From: Prorocentrum cordatum | Taxonomy: Eukaryota; Sar; Dinophyceae; Prorocentrales; Prorocentraceae | Direction of reading: 5' to 3' | Assembly (NCBI GenBank): GCA_963575745.1 | Contig: CAUYUJ010000946.1 | Coordinates: 43,321-107,320, forward strand | Length of the DNA: 64,000 nucleotides | Part shown: positions 42,836 to 52,879 of the stretch, in pieces | Position numbering within the stretch: position 1 is the stretch's first letter | Layout of the letters: every line of letters starts with the position of its first letter | The notes under the pieces: model-generated | The model's input: the letters and a program-made list of their open reading frames with translations, nothing else | Told to the model about the DNA's origin: nothing | The model's database searches: none | Position numbers and translations under genes: made by a program

Positions 42836-44560
42836 CGCGGGACGGCGCGCGGCGGCACTCAGCGCGTGAACACGTGCTTGCGCAGGCACGCGCAAGCGCA
42901 CGTGGAGGCGCGCAGAGGCGCGAAGAAACGCGGAAGCGCACTTAGGCGTGCGCACGGTGAAGCGCGCGCAGGTTCAGGCGCATGCGCACACGGGCACACA
43001 GACGCGCAACTGCGCGGAGGGCGCGCACGAGCGTGCAGAAGCGCGCAGAGACGCGCAAAAGTGCGCAGAGGCGCGCTCGGACATGTAGACGCGCGCGCTC
43101 ACGTGCAGACGCGCGCGGGCACAGGCGCGCACGCGGGCAGGGCCGCGTAAACGCGCGCACGCACGCAGAGGTGAAGGCACGCGCAAGCGCGCAGAAACAC
43201 GCGCAGACGCGCAGGACGCGTTGGAACGCGCAACGGCGTGTGGAGACGCAGAAGCGCGTGAAAGCGCGCACAGGCGCGCGCTCAAAGACGGTTTAGCGTG
43301 CACAGGAGTCCCAGAGGCGCGCGATCGTGCAGAGGCGCGCTGAAGCGCACGCAGAGGCGCGCAGACGCGCCCAACTGGGCAAAAAGCATTTGCAGGCTCG
43401 CAAAAACGCGCAGAGACGCGTAAAGTCCCGCGACGATGCCGCAAGCGCGTAGCGCGCGCAGGAGTGCGCAGAGGCGCGCAGAGTTGCCGTGAGATGCGCT
43501 AAAACCAGGCGCGGAAGCGCTATATAAACGCGCAGTATCGCACAAACCTGCATAGGCGCGCAGAAACACACAGCTGCGCAGATAGAACGCGCACGCGCGC
43601 AGGAACGCGCAGAGGCGCGCAAAAGCCCGCGCAGGTGTCGCGGGGGCGCGGGCGGACGAACGTGTGCGCAGGCGCGCGAAAGCGCGAGCAGAGTTGCGGA
43701 CGGCCGCGCTAAAACGCCCGCGGTCGCGCGAAACGCATACTGAGGCGCAGAAGCGTGGCATGCAGCGGGCACGCGCTGTGGCGCGCAGAAGCAGGCGCGA
43801 GCACACAGGGGCGCGTAAACCCGCACAGGCGCGCAGATTCGCACGCCAAGACGTGCAGAAGCGCACAAGGGCGCTTGAACACTCACGCGCGGAAGGGCGC
43901 GCAGGCGTAAGTGCGCAAGAACGCTCAGAGGCGCAGAAACGCGCGCAAGCGCGCAGAAGCGCGACCACGCGCACAGGCGCGCAACAGCGCGCGGAGGCTA
44001 GCATAAACGCATTCGAGCGTGCTGACGCGCACCAGCGCGCGGAAGCGCGCGCAGGCATGCGCGATTGCACAGGGGCGCCCGAGGACGCGGAAGCAGGCGG
44101 GCGCAGGCGCGCAGGAGCGCGCGCAGACGCGCGGAAGCACGCACAGGTATGCTGCGGCGCGCAGACATGCACAGGCGCGCAGAAAGCGTACGCAGAGGCG
44201 CGCAAAAACGCGATGGAGCGCGCTGGAACGCGCGGTGGCGCGCAGAAGCACGGACAGGCGCGCAGAACGCGGGAAGCACGCAAAAGCGCACATGCGCGCA
44301 GAAGCAAACACAGACGCGCAGAAGAGTAAAAGAAGCACGCTGATACACTCTGAGCGCGCAGGCAGGCACAAAAGCGCGGAGACGCGCGCAGAAACGTAAG
44401 GAGCGCACAGACGCGCGGAATAGCGCGCAATAGCGCGCCGAAGTATGCAGAAGTGCGCACACTCATACCAAGCAGGCGCACAGAGGCACGCAAAGGCGCG
44501 TAGTAGCATAAATGATAGCGCCAGCGCCTACGCGTTCAGGCGAACGGAAGCGCGCGCAGA
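42836..44560. repeat. Irregular GCGCGCAGA-type low-complexity tract
   Basis: About 1.7 kb made of short words such as GCGCAGAGGCGC, GCGCGCAGAAGC and ACGCGCAC, with no stable longer period. Alternating purine-pyrimidine runs are frequent. All frames through it are artefacts of composition. Confidence 0.85.
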
Positions 44561-44821
44561 CAGGCGCGGGCGCGGCGGAAGCGCGCGGAGGCGATGCGCG
44601 AGGCCGCGCAAACGGTCAAGCGGAGCCGAAGCCGGCCGCACAGCGATGTGGCCCGCGGGCGTGCACCAACCTGAGTGCGCGCAGAAGACAGCTCGTCTTC
44701 TCTACGCGCGCGCGCGCAGCCCAAGCATCTCCCAAGCAACGCCTTGTCTGTGCATTGGGCCCGGTGTTATCTCAGACGCGGGTCTGCCTCGGCAGCTGCT
44801 TGGCTGGGCCCTGGGTGCATT
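44561..44821. other. Spacer, no gene seen
   Basis: Non-repetitive GC-rich DNA before the B1 repeat of the third YR element. Nothing recognisable. Confidence 0.5.
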
Positions 44822-44913
44822 GGGCCTGGTGCGTTTGCCCAGGAGCCCAGCCCAGCAGCAGGCTTGACATCACTGCCCAACGCTCCTGCGAGGGCAGCCT
44901 GCAGGAGATTTTC
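44822..44913 (+). repeat. B1 repeat of a third YR element (family 3)
   Basis: 92 bp beginning GGGCCTGGTGCGTTTGCCC and ending GGAGATTTTC. It recurs at 45,498-45,589 with one visible change. The end is again GATTTTC. Confidence 0.75.
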
Positions 44914-45497
44914 ATAGCCCCGAAATCGCGCAGCCGTTTTGGGGGCAGGAAAATCTCCCAAGGTGACCTGTGCCAAATGGGTGCCTTTTCGCTTCCTGGC
45001 CTCTTAGCCTTTTGGCAGCCCTCAAAGAATGCGACGTCGGGCGCTTTGAGTTGCAGGCGCAGCTCTCTGCCTGGGTGCCTCCAACAGGGGGCTGCGGCTC
45101 ACGCGCCCGAGCGGCCTCACCTCCCGCTCGCCTCCGTCTTCCTCCTCTTCGCTGGCTGGCTGGTTGGTGGCTGGGATGTGCGGTGGAGAGCGCTCCTCGC
45201 TGCGGATGCTCCGATCCGTGTTCAGCACGTCGCAGCAGCGGGGCGACGCCCCGCAGCAGAGAGAATGTCCCGCAGGACGGGAGAGGCACTCCGCAGCGAG
45301 GCCGAGCTTCCCGCAGGACGGGAGGCAGCGCTGTGACAGGAAGAGCCCCCGCAGGACGGGAAGGCTTTCCGTCATGGAGCGCGCGGCGCCGCGCTGCCCA
45401 CAGGATGGGAGAGCTGGCGGCGCCGCAACCCACCCTCTGCCACCCTATGTATGTGCTGTGGCTGTGGCTATTCCTGCAGGCTGCCCTGCTGGACTGG
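44914..45497 (+). repeat. A2 region of the third YR element
   Basis: It starts ATAGCCCCGAAATCG and carries GAAAATC at 44,949-44,955, 35 bp in. The block 45,042-45,422 is near-identical to 16,611-16,984, the acidic coding fragment inside the duplicated unit. That block has therefore moved between element ends or hosts. Confidence 0.65.
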
Positions 45498-45589
45498 GGG
45501 CCTGGTGCGTTTGCCCAGGAGCCCAGCCCAGCAGCAGGCTTGACATCACTGCCCAACGCTCCTGCGCGGGCAGCCTGCAGGAGATTTTC
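45498..45589 (+). repeat. B2 repeat, right end of the third YR element
   Basis: Second copy of the 92-bp B repeat, ending GATTTTC at 45,583-45,589. The next bases are CTGCTCCTGCTCCTCC, which on the minus strand encode a Glu/Gln run of a gene-like sequence. Confidence 0.75.
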
Positions 45590-47170
45590 CTGCTCCTGCT
45601 CCTCCTCTTCCTGCTCCTCTTCCTCCTGCTCCTGTTCTTCCTCCTCCTCCCCGAGCGCCTCGTGGCGCGGCTCTTCGGCCGCCGGGGCAGCCATGGCTTC
45701 GCGGAAACGCCTGTCTTCGGCCAGGGCAGCGAAGAGGTCGAGCCCTGCCCACGCCCCGCACCCGCTCGCGGCGACCGCGACACCGAGCTCGAACGCCCGC
45801 GAGCGACGACGCGACACCACGGCGCGCTCTCGGCTTCCCCCCACTCTACATCTCCAGAACCCACCCACTCCTCCACCGCGCACACGTGGCCGCCGTCGAG
45901 CCACAGCAGAGCACCAGCGCAGAAGCCCGCCGCGTCCCCCAGCGCCCACGCCACACGCCTTCCTTCCTGCGCTTCGAACGCTTCCGCAGATTCCGCAGAG
46001 AACACGCGCAAGCGCAGGAAGCGGGAGCGCAAGTGCTGGACCACGACCTCCAGATTCCAGCGCTGCAACAGCGACCCACAAGCGCCCGAACCCGCGTGGT
46101 TCTTACACGCGCGACCGAAATGCCGCGCGGCGTCGCCCCCCACGAGATCAGCCACTGCGCTCTGCAGGCACTTCCCACGCCACTCGACGGGAGAACTGGC
46201 GCGCGCGCGGCGGTTCCCCCGCCCGCGTCCGCCGCGCGGCCGTGGGCGCGGTGGGCGCGCGAATCCGAACGCATTCGCAGACATGGGCACGGCGCCGTCC
46301 TGCGTCGCCCCGCTGAGCCCCGCCGGACACGCTCCGAGAGCGATCATGGCGCAGGCAGCGCAGACGGCCAGGTCCCCGACGAAGCCCTTGGACTCCTGCG
46401 CGGTCGGGCACTTCGCCCCGCCGATGCCCACGCCCGGCGAGAAACGGCACGCACAGACGCGGCGGCGGCCACACGTCCGCACCGAGAGCCCGTAGAGCAC
46501 GCAGCAGAACCACCTGGCAGTAACGACCGCGGCTGCACGATCGGCCAGCTCGGGCGCGTCCGGGAGCTCCCGCGCGAACACATCCTGGTGCCGCCACCAG
46601 CGCGCCACCGCGATCTTCCTCGTCATCACCACTCTGCTGTCTGGCTGTGGTGGGCACACGCCGAGAGCAACGAGAACGCAGGCAGCGCGCAGGGCCGCAT
46701 CGCCCACGGTCCACGACGACGCGTCGAGCGCAGCCGCGACGGCGGTGCGGAGCGCGCGCCCCGGCGGCTCACTCGGGTCGACGGCACGGGCCGCGCGCGC
46801 AGTGAGGAACTGCTCCAATCGCTCGCTCTTGCAAGCCGCCCCCCGCGCGCTGCGGCCAGACGAGACCCGCTCTGGTGACGCGTCGCGCAGCAAGGCGCAG
46901 GGCACGACAGGGAGCAACACACGGTGTACAAGCTGCTCGTTCCGCTCGGCCGCCGCCTCCGTCCGCCGCGCCCACTCCGCCTCCCGCCGCGCGCACCGAG
47001 ACCGCCGGCACGACGCGCGGCGCTTTTCGGATCGATTTCTGCTCGCGCTCCGCCGCCTTCAACGTGGAATCATCGACGACCTCCTGATGGACCAGGTCGT
47101 GCTCTGCGCGCAGACACTCCTGCACCCGCTCGTCCCATGCGCGCGACTTCCCCACTGACGCTGGGCGCTC
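45590..47170 (-). pseudogene. Degenerate unknown gene with a possible cysteine-peptidase-like region
   Basis: On the minus strand, coding-like sequence can be followed in pieces. It starts with a charged coiled-coil-like part near 47,150 (AWDERVQECLRAEHDLVHQE). Next is a 491-codon frame (46,920 to 45,445) with two related blocks (AALRAACVLVALGVCP and LAVCAACAMIALGACP). A region GKCLQSAVADLVGG ... QRWNLEVV ... GGHVCAVEEW follows. Then, in another frame from about 45,800, LDLFAALAEDRRFREAMAAP leads to a Glu/Gln run cut at 45,589 by the third YR element. The CLQ and GHVCAV blocks are spaced like the Cys and His regions of papain-fold/Josephin-like peptidases; this is weak. Frame changes may be introns or decay. 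Confidence 0.35.
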
Positions 47171-47470
47171 CGCGCAACCTGCAGTAACCGGAACCACCCT
47201 GCCCTGGTCCCGTCCTCGTGTGCGCCCTCGACCGAGTCCCGGTTCCGGTCCCGGAAACCGTGCGCCGGGCAGTCAAACGCCCGTGAAAAATAGCGAGCAT
47301 TCCCCCCTCCGAATGTGGAGCTCTCTGCCGTGTGTAGCAAGCAGTCGGAGGGATTGAATCTAAACTGATATGATCTGCCCTGTCCGGTACGGCCCAGGGG
47401 GTGCCTCTCGGCCTGGAGTGGAGGGTTCGGGCCCAGTACGTCGCCCGGAACGAGCACGTGCTGGCCCCTA

Positions 47471-47500
47471 CAATAGCACCCCGGTACGGCTGTGCTATTG
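47471..47500. other. Hairpin 1 (CAATAGCAC/GTGCTATTG)
   Basis: Arms of 9 bp with a 12-nt loop CCCGGTACGGCT. A second hairpin with the same ATAGCAC/GTGCTAT arms and a similar 12-nt loop lies 108 bp downstream. No gene context. Confidence 0.6.
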
Positions 47501-47580
47501 GGTCCACCAGTCGCCACTCGCCCCCGCCCGAGACGACAAAGGGCCCGGCACGGCTCCCGATGTCGTCCTCCAAGGTCTCC

Positions 47581-47606
47581 ATAGCACCTTGGCACGGCTG
47601 TGCTAT
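47581..47606. other. Hairpin 2 (ATAGCAC/GTGCTAT)
   Basis: Arms of 7 bp with loop CTTGGCACGGCT, related to hairpin 1. Confidence 0.6.
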
Positions 47607-47859
47607 AGAGCGCCAAGGAGGCGGCGAGCTGGAAAGAGAGAACTCCGGTCCGAGGGATAGACCGGTGTGAGGAGGTTCGCGCTCCCGAGCCTCCGGCCAG
47701 TGCCGGAAGCCCCGCTCAGGCGCCGCGCCTGCCGTGCGCGCCGCCCCCGGCCGGCCCCGCGGGGCTGGGGGTGCGCTGGCGGCCGCGTGGCGCTGTGGCG
47801 CGGGCGTCGGGGCGGGTCGTCGCCGTCGTTTTCGTCGTCGCTCCCGCTGTGCTCCGGCT

Positions 47860-48100
47860 CCCTTTCTTTCTGCTTGTCTTCTCTGCTGTTCTTTTCTCCC
47901 TCTCTTGTGTCTCCTTTTTTGTTATTCCTTTTCTGTCCTCCTCTGCTGCTTTCTCTGTTTATGTTCTTTTTTCTCTCTGTCTAGTTCTTTCCCTCTCTCC
48001 TGTCCTTTCTCTGTTCTTTCCCTCCTACCCTTTTCCCTCTCTGGCTTCTTGTCTGTCTCTTCACTCTCAGTCTCTTCTGTTTGTTTCCTGTCCCACTCGA
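47860..48100. repeat. Pyrimidine-rich CTTTCTCTC tract
   Basis: About 240 bp with very few purines on the plus strand. It produces Ser/Leu/Phe-rich hydrophobic false frames. The surrounding 47,607-48,220 has no recognisable gene. Confidence 0.75.
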
Positions 48101-48224
48101 GCAGTTTAACGACCTGCTCAGGTCGTGCTCAGGTCAGAGCTTGTCTGCCCGGAACGTGGGCGCGGCAATTCCGGTTCCTCGCCCCAGGGCGAGGCGTGCC
48201 CGCGTTCGTGCGAACGCTCTGAAT

Positions 48225-48475
48225 CTCTTCTGGGAGGCCCTGGGAGTCTCCCCGGAAGCTCTTCTGAAGCTCTTCCGAAGCGCTGCCAGCAACGCTGCCG
48301 CGCGTGCCTGCACGCGTGCGGGCACGCCTGAACGGGTGCCGGAAGCGCTGCCGGACCCGCTGCCGGCCCAGGCGAGCTGCTGCGAGGATCGTGGACCGGC
48401 GAAGGTGGGCGTCTTCCCGTCACCACCCCGGCTTCTTCTCTGACACCCTCAGCTCTCCAAGGAGCTATCCGGGAA
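48225..48475 (-). repeat. Dispersed repeat with GAAGCCGGxxGGTGGTG motif, inverted copy
   Basis: On the minus strand it has TTTCCCGGATAGCTCCTTGG, then AGAAGAAGCCGG and a GGTCCACGATCC block. Related plus-strand copies are at 48,725-48,990, 51,030-51,140, 56,195-56,330, 56,855-57,000 and 57,100-57,250. They always follow the CGTAGAGCT family. It behaves like a dispersed non-autonomous element; ends are not defined. Confidence 0.6.
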
Positions 48476-48645
48476 AATAACTCGTAGAGCTTCCCTTAGC
48501 CAGTTACTGCTGGAAGCTTAAGAGTAACTCGTAGAGCTCCCCTTAGCAAGTTATTGCTGGAAGCTTAAGAGCAATAACTCGTAGAGCTCCCCTTAGCAAG
48601 TTATTGCTGGGAGCTTAAGAGTAATACCGCGTAGAGCTCCACGTT
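48470..48645. repeat. AGCT-rich hairpin repeats (CGTAGAGCTTCCCTTAGC unit)
   Basis: Three units of about 53-60 bp. Each holds AACTCGTAGAGCTYCCCTTAGC, a short loop and GCTGGAAGCTTAAGAG. AGCTTCC and GGAAGCT pair as a stem. The same unit recurs at 48,985-49,100, 55,755-55,935 (inverted), 56,615-56,815 and 63,070-63,125. Confidence 0.75.
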
Positions 48646-49099
48646 ATGGATGAGCTAGAAGGATTCCGGCGCGGGGTGGAGCTAGTCGGCCGACCCGGCC
48701 AGAAAGGACAAAGTGATAACTTTTGGGTGGTTTTTCCCGGAGAGCTGAGAGCTAAAGGGTTTAAGATTAGAAGCCGGACGGTGGTGGTGGCCGCCAGGGG
48801 CCCCTCCACGGCGGTCCACAGGCCACACAGGGGTTGTTTGAGCCGGCAGCTGGTCCGGGAGAGCTCCCGGCAAGCTTCCACGCGTGCCTGCAAGCGTGCA
48901 GGCACGCATGGAAGCGTTTCTGGTAGCGCTTCAGCAGCGCAGCAGGGGGGCTCCCTTCGCTCTCCGGGTTTCGGACGCTACCAAGTGACTCGTAGAGCTT
49001 CCCTAAGCTAGCAGCTGGAAGCTTATTAAGAGTAATTCGGACGCACTGGCGGGCTAGTTGGCTCGAAAAATTATTCACTGCGTAGAGCTCCCCATATGT

Positions 49100-49350
49100 G
49101 CATCTATTCGCATGGACCTGTCTGCCGTGAATGTCTAGGCGCAAGAGTTCTCGAATATACACAGGCTTCAGTTGCGACGGTCTGGACATAAATCTATCTG
49201 CGAATAAATTGGAGTGTGAATGAGCCTCAGTAGTACGAGCGCGTTTTTGTGTATGAGCCTGGGGCCTCCTGGGGCCTCCTGAACCTACTGGGGCTTCCTG
49301 GGGTCTCCAGGAGCTTCGTGTGGCCTCCTGGCATCTCCTAGGGAGGTTTC
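49100..49350. other. Spacer, no gene seen
   Basis: It contains the first CCTCCTGGGGCCTCCTG words, a short version of the array at 49,625-49,870. Otherwise nothing is recognised. Confidence 0.5.
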
Positions 49351-49620
49351 GTGCCCCAGGAGAGGCGCAATATATAGCAACAAACGTACATAAAACATTA
49401 CAGATTAGAGCCACAGGAGAATGGCAATCTATAGGAGCACGCGTAAAACACCAAGGACTCGTGCCCCAGGAGAGGCCCAACATATAGGAACATTAGTAAA
49501 ACATGTAGGATTGTGCACACAAGATAAGGACAATATATAGAAACATACGTATAACATCAAAGAAAATGTGCTCCAGGCGATGCCCTATCGATAGGAGCAC
49601 ACGTAAAACACATGGGATTG
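49350..49620. repeat. ~55-bp tandem repeat (GTGCCCCAGGAGAGGC unit)
   Basis: Five diverged units of about 52-58 bp with GCCCCAGGAGAGG, ATATAGgAACA and GTAAAACAT parts. No coding signal. Confidence 0.7.
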
Positions 49621-49624
49621 GAGC

Positions 49625-49870
49625 CACTCTTGTTGTTGCCTTCTGAGGCCTACTGCTCCTGGGGCCTCTCGGGGCCTCCTGTTGCCTTCCGAGGCCTCCT
49701 GGCGCTTCCTGTTGCCTCCTGGGGCCTCATGTGGTTTCCTGAGGCCTTCTTCCTGGGGCCTCCTGGAGCCTCTTCGGACATCCTGTGGCCTCTTGAATCT
49801 TTCTGTGGCCTCCTGATGCCTCCTGGGACCTCATGTGGTCTCCTGGGGCCTCCTGTGGCATCCTGAGAAG
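49625..49870. repeat. CCTCCTGGGGCCTC minisatellite
   Basis: Irregular units of about 12-16 bp with the words GGCCTCCTG and TGTGGCCTC. Frames through it encode Gly/Pro/Leu repeats and are not genes. Confidence 0.8.
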
Positions 49871-49899
49871 AATCTGCGCCCACGAGCCTGGCCACCAAA

Positions 49900-50565
49900 A
49901 CAAGCAAACCGATCGAGACATCCTCAAAATCTGGCCCACCTGGGGGGTGAAAATGAGCGCTTCGCTCGAGACATCCTCCAAATCTGCTCCGAAAGCAAAG
50001 GATGCTGGCACAGAAAACAAGCAAACCGCTCGAGACATCCCCACAAAAACCAACGAAAGGGGTCGAGTGCAATCCCCCCCTTCCGCTCCCCTTAGGAACG
50101 TGAAAATGAGCGCCTCGCTCGAGACATCCTCCAAATCTGCCCCGAAAGCGAAGGATGCTGGCACAGAAAACAAGCAAACCGCTCGAGACATCCCCACAAA
50201 AACCCGCGAAAGGGGCCGAGTGCAATACCCCCCGCCGCTCCCCCTAGAAACGTGAAAATGAGCGCCTCGCTCGAGACATCCTCCAAATCTGCTCCGAAAG
50301 CGAAGGACGCTGGGACAGAAAACAAGCAAACCGCCTGAGACATCCCCACAAAAAAACGCGAACGGGACCCCGTGAAATACCCCCCCGCTGCCCCCCTTAG
50401 AGCGCTGAGACGAGCGAATCGCCTGAGACACCCTCCAAATCTGCTCCGAAAACGAAACATGTTGGATCAGAAAATGGCCAAACTGCCTGAGACATTCCCA
50501 CAAAATTCTGCGAACGGGACCCCGTGAAATACCCCCCCGCCGCCCCCCTTAGATTGCTGAGACGA
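49900..50565. repeat. ~152-bp satellite (CTCGAGACATCCTCCAAATC unit)
   Basis: The landmark GAGACATCCTCCAAATCTGC recurs at about 49,968, 50,121, 50,273 and, changed, 50,424. Each unit also contains AACAAGCAAACCGC, GACATCCCCACAAAAA and a C-run. Four units, increasingly diverged to the right. Confidence 0.85.
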
Positions 50566-50740
50566 GCGAATCGCCTGAGTCTGAGTGATGACTGAGTCTG
50601 AGTGATGAGAGAGCATGAGTGAGTCTGAGTGATGAGTGAATCTGAGTGGTGAGTCTGAGTGATGAGTGGTGTGTCTGAGTGAGGACTGAGTCTGAGTGAT
50701 GAGTGGGTCTTGATGAGTGAGTCTGAGTGATGAGTGAGTG
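50565..50740. repeat. TGAGTCTGAGTGATGAG minisatellite
   Basis: Tandem words of TGAGTCTGAGTGA and TGATGAG, followed by two copies of GGGGAATCAAxAACCCCATC (about 50,738-50,790). Confidence 0.85.
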
Positions 50741-50939
50741 GGGAATCAAAAACCCCATCTTTGGATATGGGGAATCAAGAACCCCATCTTAGGATATGGG
50801 AATAACTTACGTGTGTGTCTCAGTGATGGGTGTGGTGTTCTGTCCTGCAAGCGTCTCCTGCGAGGTGTCCAGCGTCCCGCGCATCGTTTCAGGCGGCCTG
50901 GCAGAGGTTTCCGTGCGGCGTTCCGCGCTTGGCTTCGCT

Positions 50940-51030
50940 ATCCAGGTTTTGGACGCTTACAAGTACCTCGTAGAGCTCTTCGCCATCGATGAGCTAGAGG
51001 AATTCCGGCGCGGGGTGGAGCTAGTTCCCG
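50940..51030 (+). repeat. CTCGTAGAGCTCTTCGxCAT repeat (encodes a VELFxIDELEEF peptide)
   Basis: The block CTCGTAGAGCTCTTCGCCAT then CGATGAGCTAGAGGAATTCC and GGCGCGGGGTGGAGCTAGTT recurs at about 48,640-48,690, here, 54,025-54,095 (inverted), 55,645-55,715 (inverted) and 56,525-56,625. In one frame every copy can be read as YLVELFGIDELEEFRRG. The frame is kept in most copies, but no longer protein is seen around it. Confidence 0.7.
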
Positions 51031-51145
51031 GATAGCTCCTTGGAGAGCTAAGGGCTTCAGAGAAGAAGCCGGACGATGCTTGTGCCTGCCAGGAGCTCCT
51101 CCACGGCGGTCCACGCTCGTCGCAGCGGCTTGCTGGAACTGGGCG

Positions 51146-51179
51146 CCGGCGGTAAACCGTCAACCTTGGTTACCGCCGG
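51146..51179. other. CCGGCGGTAA hairpin, copy a
   Basis: Arms CCGGCGGTAA and TTACCGCCGG, loop ACCGTCAACCTTGG; two more pairs extend this copy to 12 bp. It is always followed by CTCGTAGAGCT within a few bases. Confidence 0.8.
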
Positions 51180-51229
51180 CGAACTCGTAGAGCTTCCAAG
51201 CTCAACTTTTGAGAAAACCGAGAGAACCT

Positions 51230-52480
51230 ACCAACATTCTGACTCATAGTGAATATGTTTTGCCCTCTGAATGCGACAAGCGGACGGGTCTGATCAGACC
51301 GAGTTCAGACCTCTCAATGCGACAGGCGGGCGCGTCTGATGTCTGCGAATCGACTCATGTTTACCAGCCCTGCAGCCCCCCTACAGCCCGAGTTAAGTGC
51401 AGAAAACCGACAGCATCTCTCAGGATATAATAGTTTCGCAGACCTGTTTCGAGCAGCAGACCAAGTCTGAGCTCTCGAATCGACCAACGAACGCGCCTGA
51501 TGTGTGCAAATCGATTTCTATGACCCACTGCACTGTAGCCCTCCCCGAGCACAAGTTCAGTGCAGAAAATTGAGAGCACTTTTCACGATGATTCGGACAA
51601 TACGAATAGTTTCGCGAACCTAGCTCGGGCAGCAGGCCGAGTTCAGAGCTCTCGATACAAACGCGCCCGATAATTCACAATCGATTTCTGTGACTGTAGG
51701 CTCTGTAGCTGCCTACAGCGAGTTAAGTACAGAGAATACCGAGAGTGTTTGCCAAGATGACTCGAATAATACGAATAGATTTGCGGACCTAGCTCGGCTA
51801 GCAGACCGAGTTCAGACCTCTGGAGTCGAGAGGCGAACGCGCCTGATGATGCTGAGTGCGATAGGCGTGCTTACCAGCACTCTAGCTGCCCCGCAGCTCG
51901 AATTAAGTACAAAATACCCACCACGCGTATCAAGTTGATTCGAATAGTACGAATAGGTTTGCGGACCTAGCTCGGCTAGCAGACCGAGTTCAGAACTATG
52001 GATTCAACGGGCGAACGCGTCTGATGATTCTGAGGGCGATAGGTGTGCTTACCAGCACTGTAGCTGCCCTAGAGCTCGAGTTAAGTAGAAATTACCGACA
52101 GCGCGTATGCAGTTGACTTGAATGATACGAATAGGTTTGCGCAGCTACCTCGGCTAGCAGACCGAGTTCGGACCTATGGATTCAACAGGCGAACGCGCAT
52201 GATGATTCTGACTGCGATAGGTGTGCTCACCAGCACTATAGCTGCCCTACGGCTCGATTCAAGTAGAAAATACCGACAACGCAAATCAAGTCCACTCGAA
52301 TAATACGAATAGGCTTGCGGACCTAGCTCGGCTAGCAGACCGAGTTCAGACCTATCGATTCAACAGGCGAACGCGCCTGATGATTCTGAGCGCGATAGCT
52401 GTGCTTACCAGCTCTGTAGCTGTCTTACAGCTCGAGTTAAGTACAAAATACCAACAACGCGTATCAAGATGACTCGAAAC
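51230..52480. repeat. 178-bp satellite, block 1
   Basis: The landmark TTGCGGACCTAGCTCGGCTA recurs (with changes) at 51,781, 51,959, 52,137 and 52,315, exactly 178 bp apart. Each unit has a CTCGG/CCGAG hairpin around CTAGCAGA, an AACAGGCGAACGCGCCTGAT part and CAGCTCGAGTTAAGTAC. The left units are more diverged. No gene. Confidence 0.93.
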
Positions 52481-52715
52481 GGTCGATCCCGCCAGTGTGC
52501 TTTTGGGCCTTCAAAGTTACCCGATCGAGCTGAGATCAAGATGGCGAGCGGGAATAAGATCGAATATCACGGGAGAAAATACTAGAGCTCTAACGAATTG
52601 TTGAATTTCGAGAACATAATTTTCAACCGACCAAAAGTTGCGAAAAGTTCAGTTCTTTTTTTTCGAGCCAACTAGCTCTCCAGCGCGCCGGAATTACTCT
52701 TAGCTTCCAGCTACT
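52480..52715. repeat. Dispersed repeat S (GGCCTTCAAAGTTACCCGATC), copy 1
   Basis: It begins GACTCGAAACGG at the end of a 178-bp block. It contains CTTCAAAGTTACCCGATCGA, CAAGATGGCGAGCGGGAATA and CTAGAGCTCTAACGAATTG. Further copies: 53,548-53,695, 55,163-55,310 and, inverted, 62,917-63,065 beside the LINE. It always follows a satellite block or stands inverted to one. Confidence 0.8.
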
Positions 52716-52720
52716 GGGCG

Positions 52721-52754
52721 CCGGCGGTAAACCGTCAACCTTTCTTACCGCCGG
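52721..52754. other. CCGGCGGTAA hairpin, copy b
   Basis: Arms CCGGCGGTAA/TTACCGCCGG, loop ACCGTCAACCTTTC, followed by GGGACTCGTAGAGCTTCC. Confidence 0.8.
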
Positions 52755-52879
52755 GGGACTCGTAGAGCTTCCTGACAATATATAATGTGGGGAAGAATTT
52801 CAGAGAACGACTATTTTTTCAGCCCAAGCGATTATAGACCTCTCAAGATGACTCTAACAAAAGAAACGAACAGTTTTCC

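Noticed and set aside
42788-44509. Arg/Ala- and Cys/Ala-rich ORFs up to 403 codons
   Set aside because: They are produced by the GCGCAGA-type tract; they occur in all frames and both strands.
47771-48109. Hydrophobic 112-codon ORF that looks like a membrane protein
   Set aside because: The hydrophobicity comes from a CT-rich tract (TTT, CTC, TCT codons); the same tract gives similar frames in register shifts.
51781-52315. tRNA-like promoter boxes in the 178-bp satellite
   Set aside because: GAGTTCAGACC resembles a B box with mismatches, but no proper A box at fitting distance and no tRNA fold were found.
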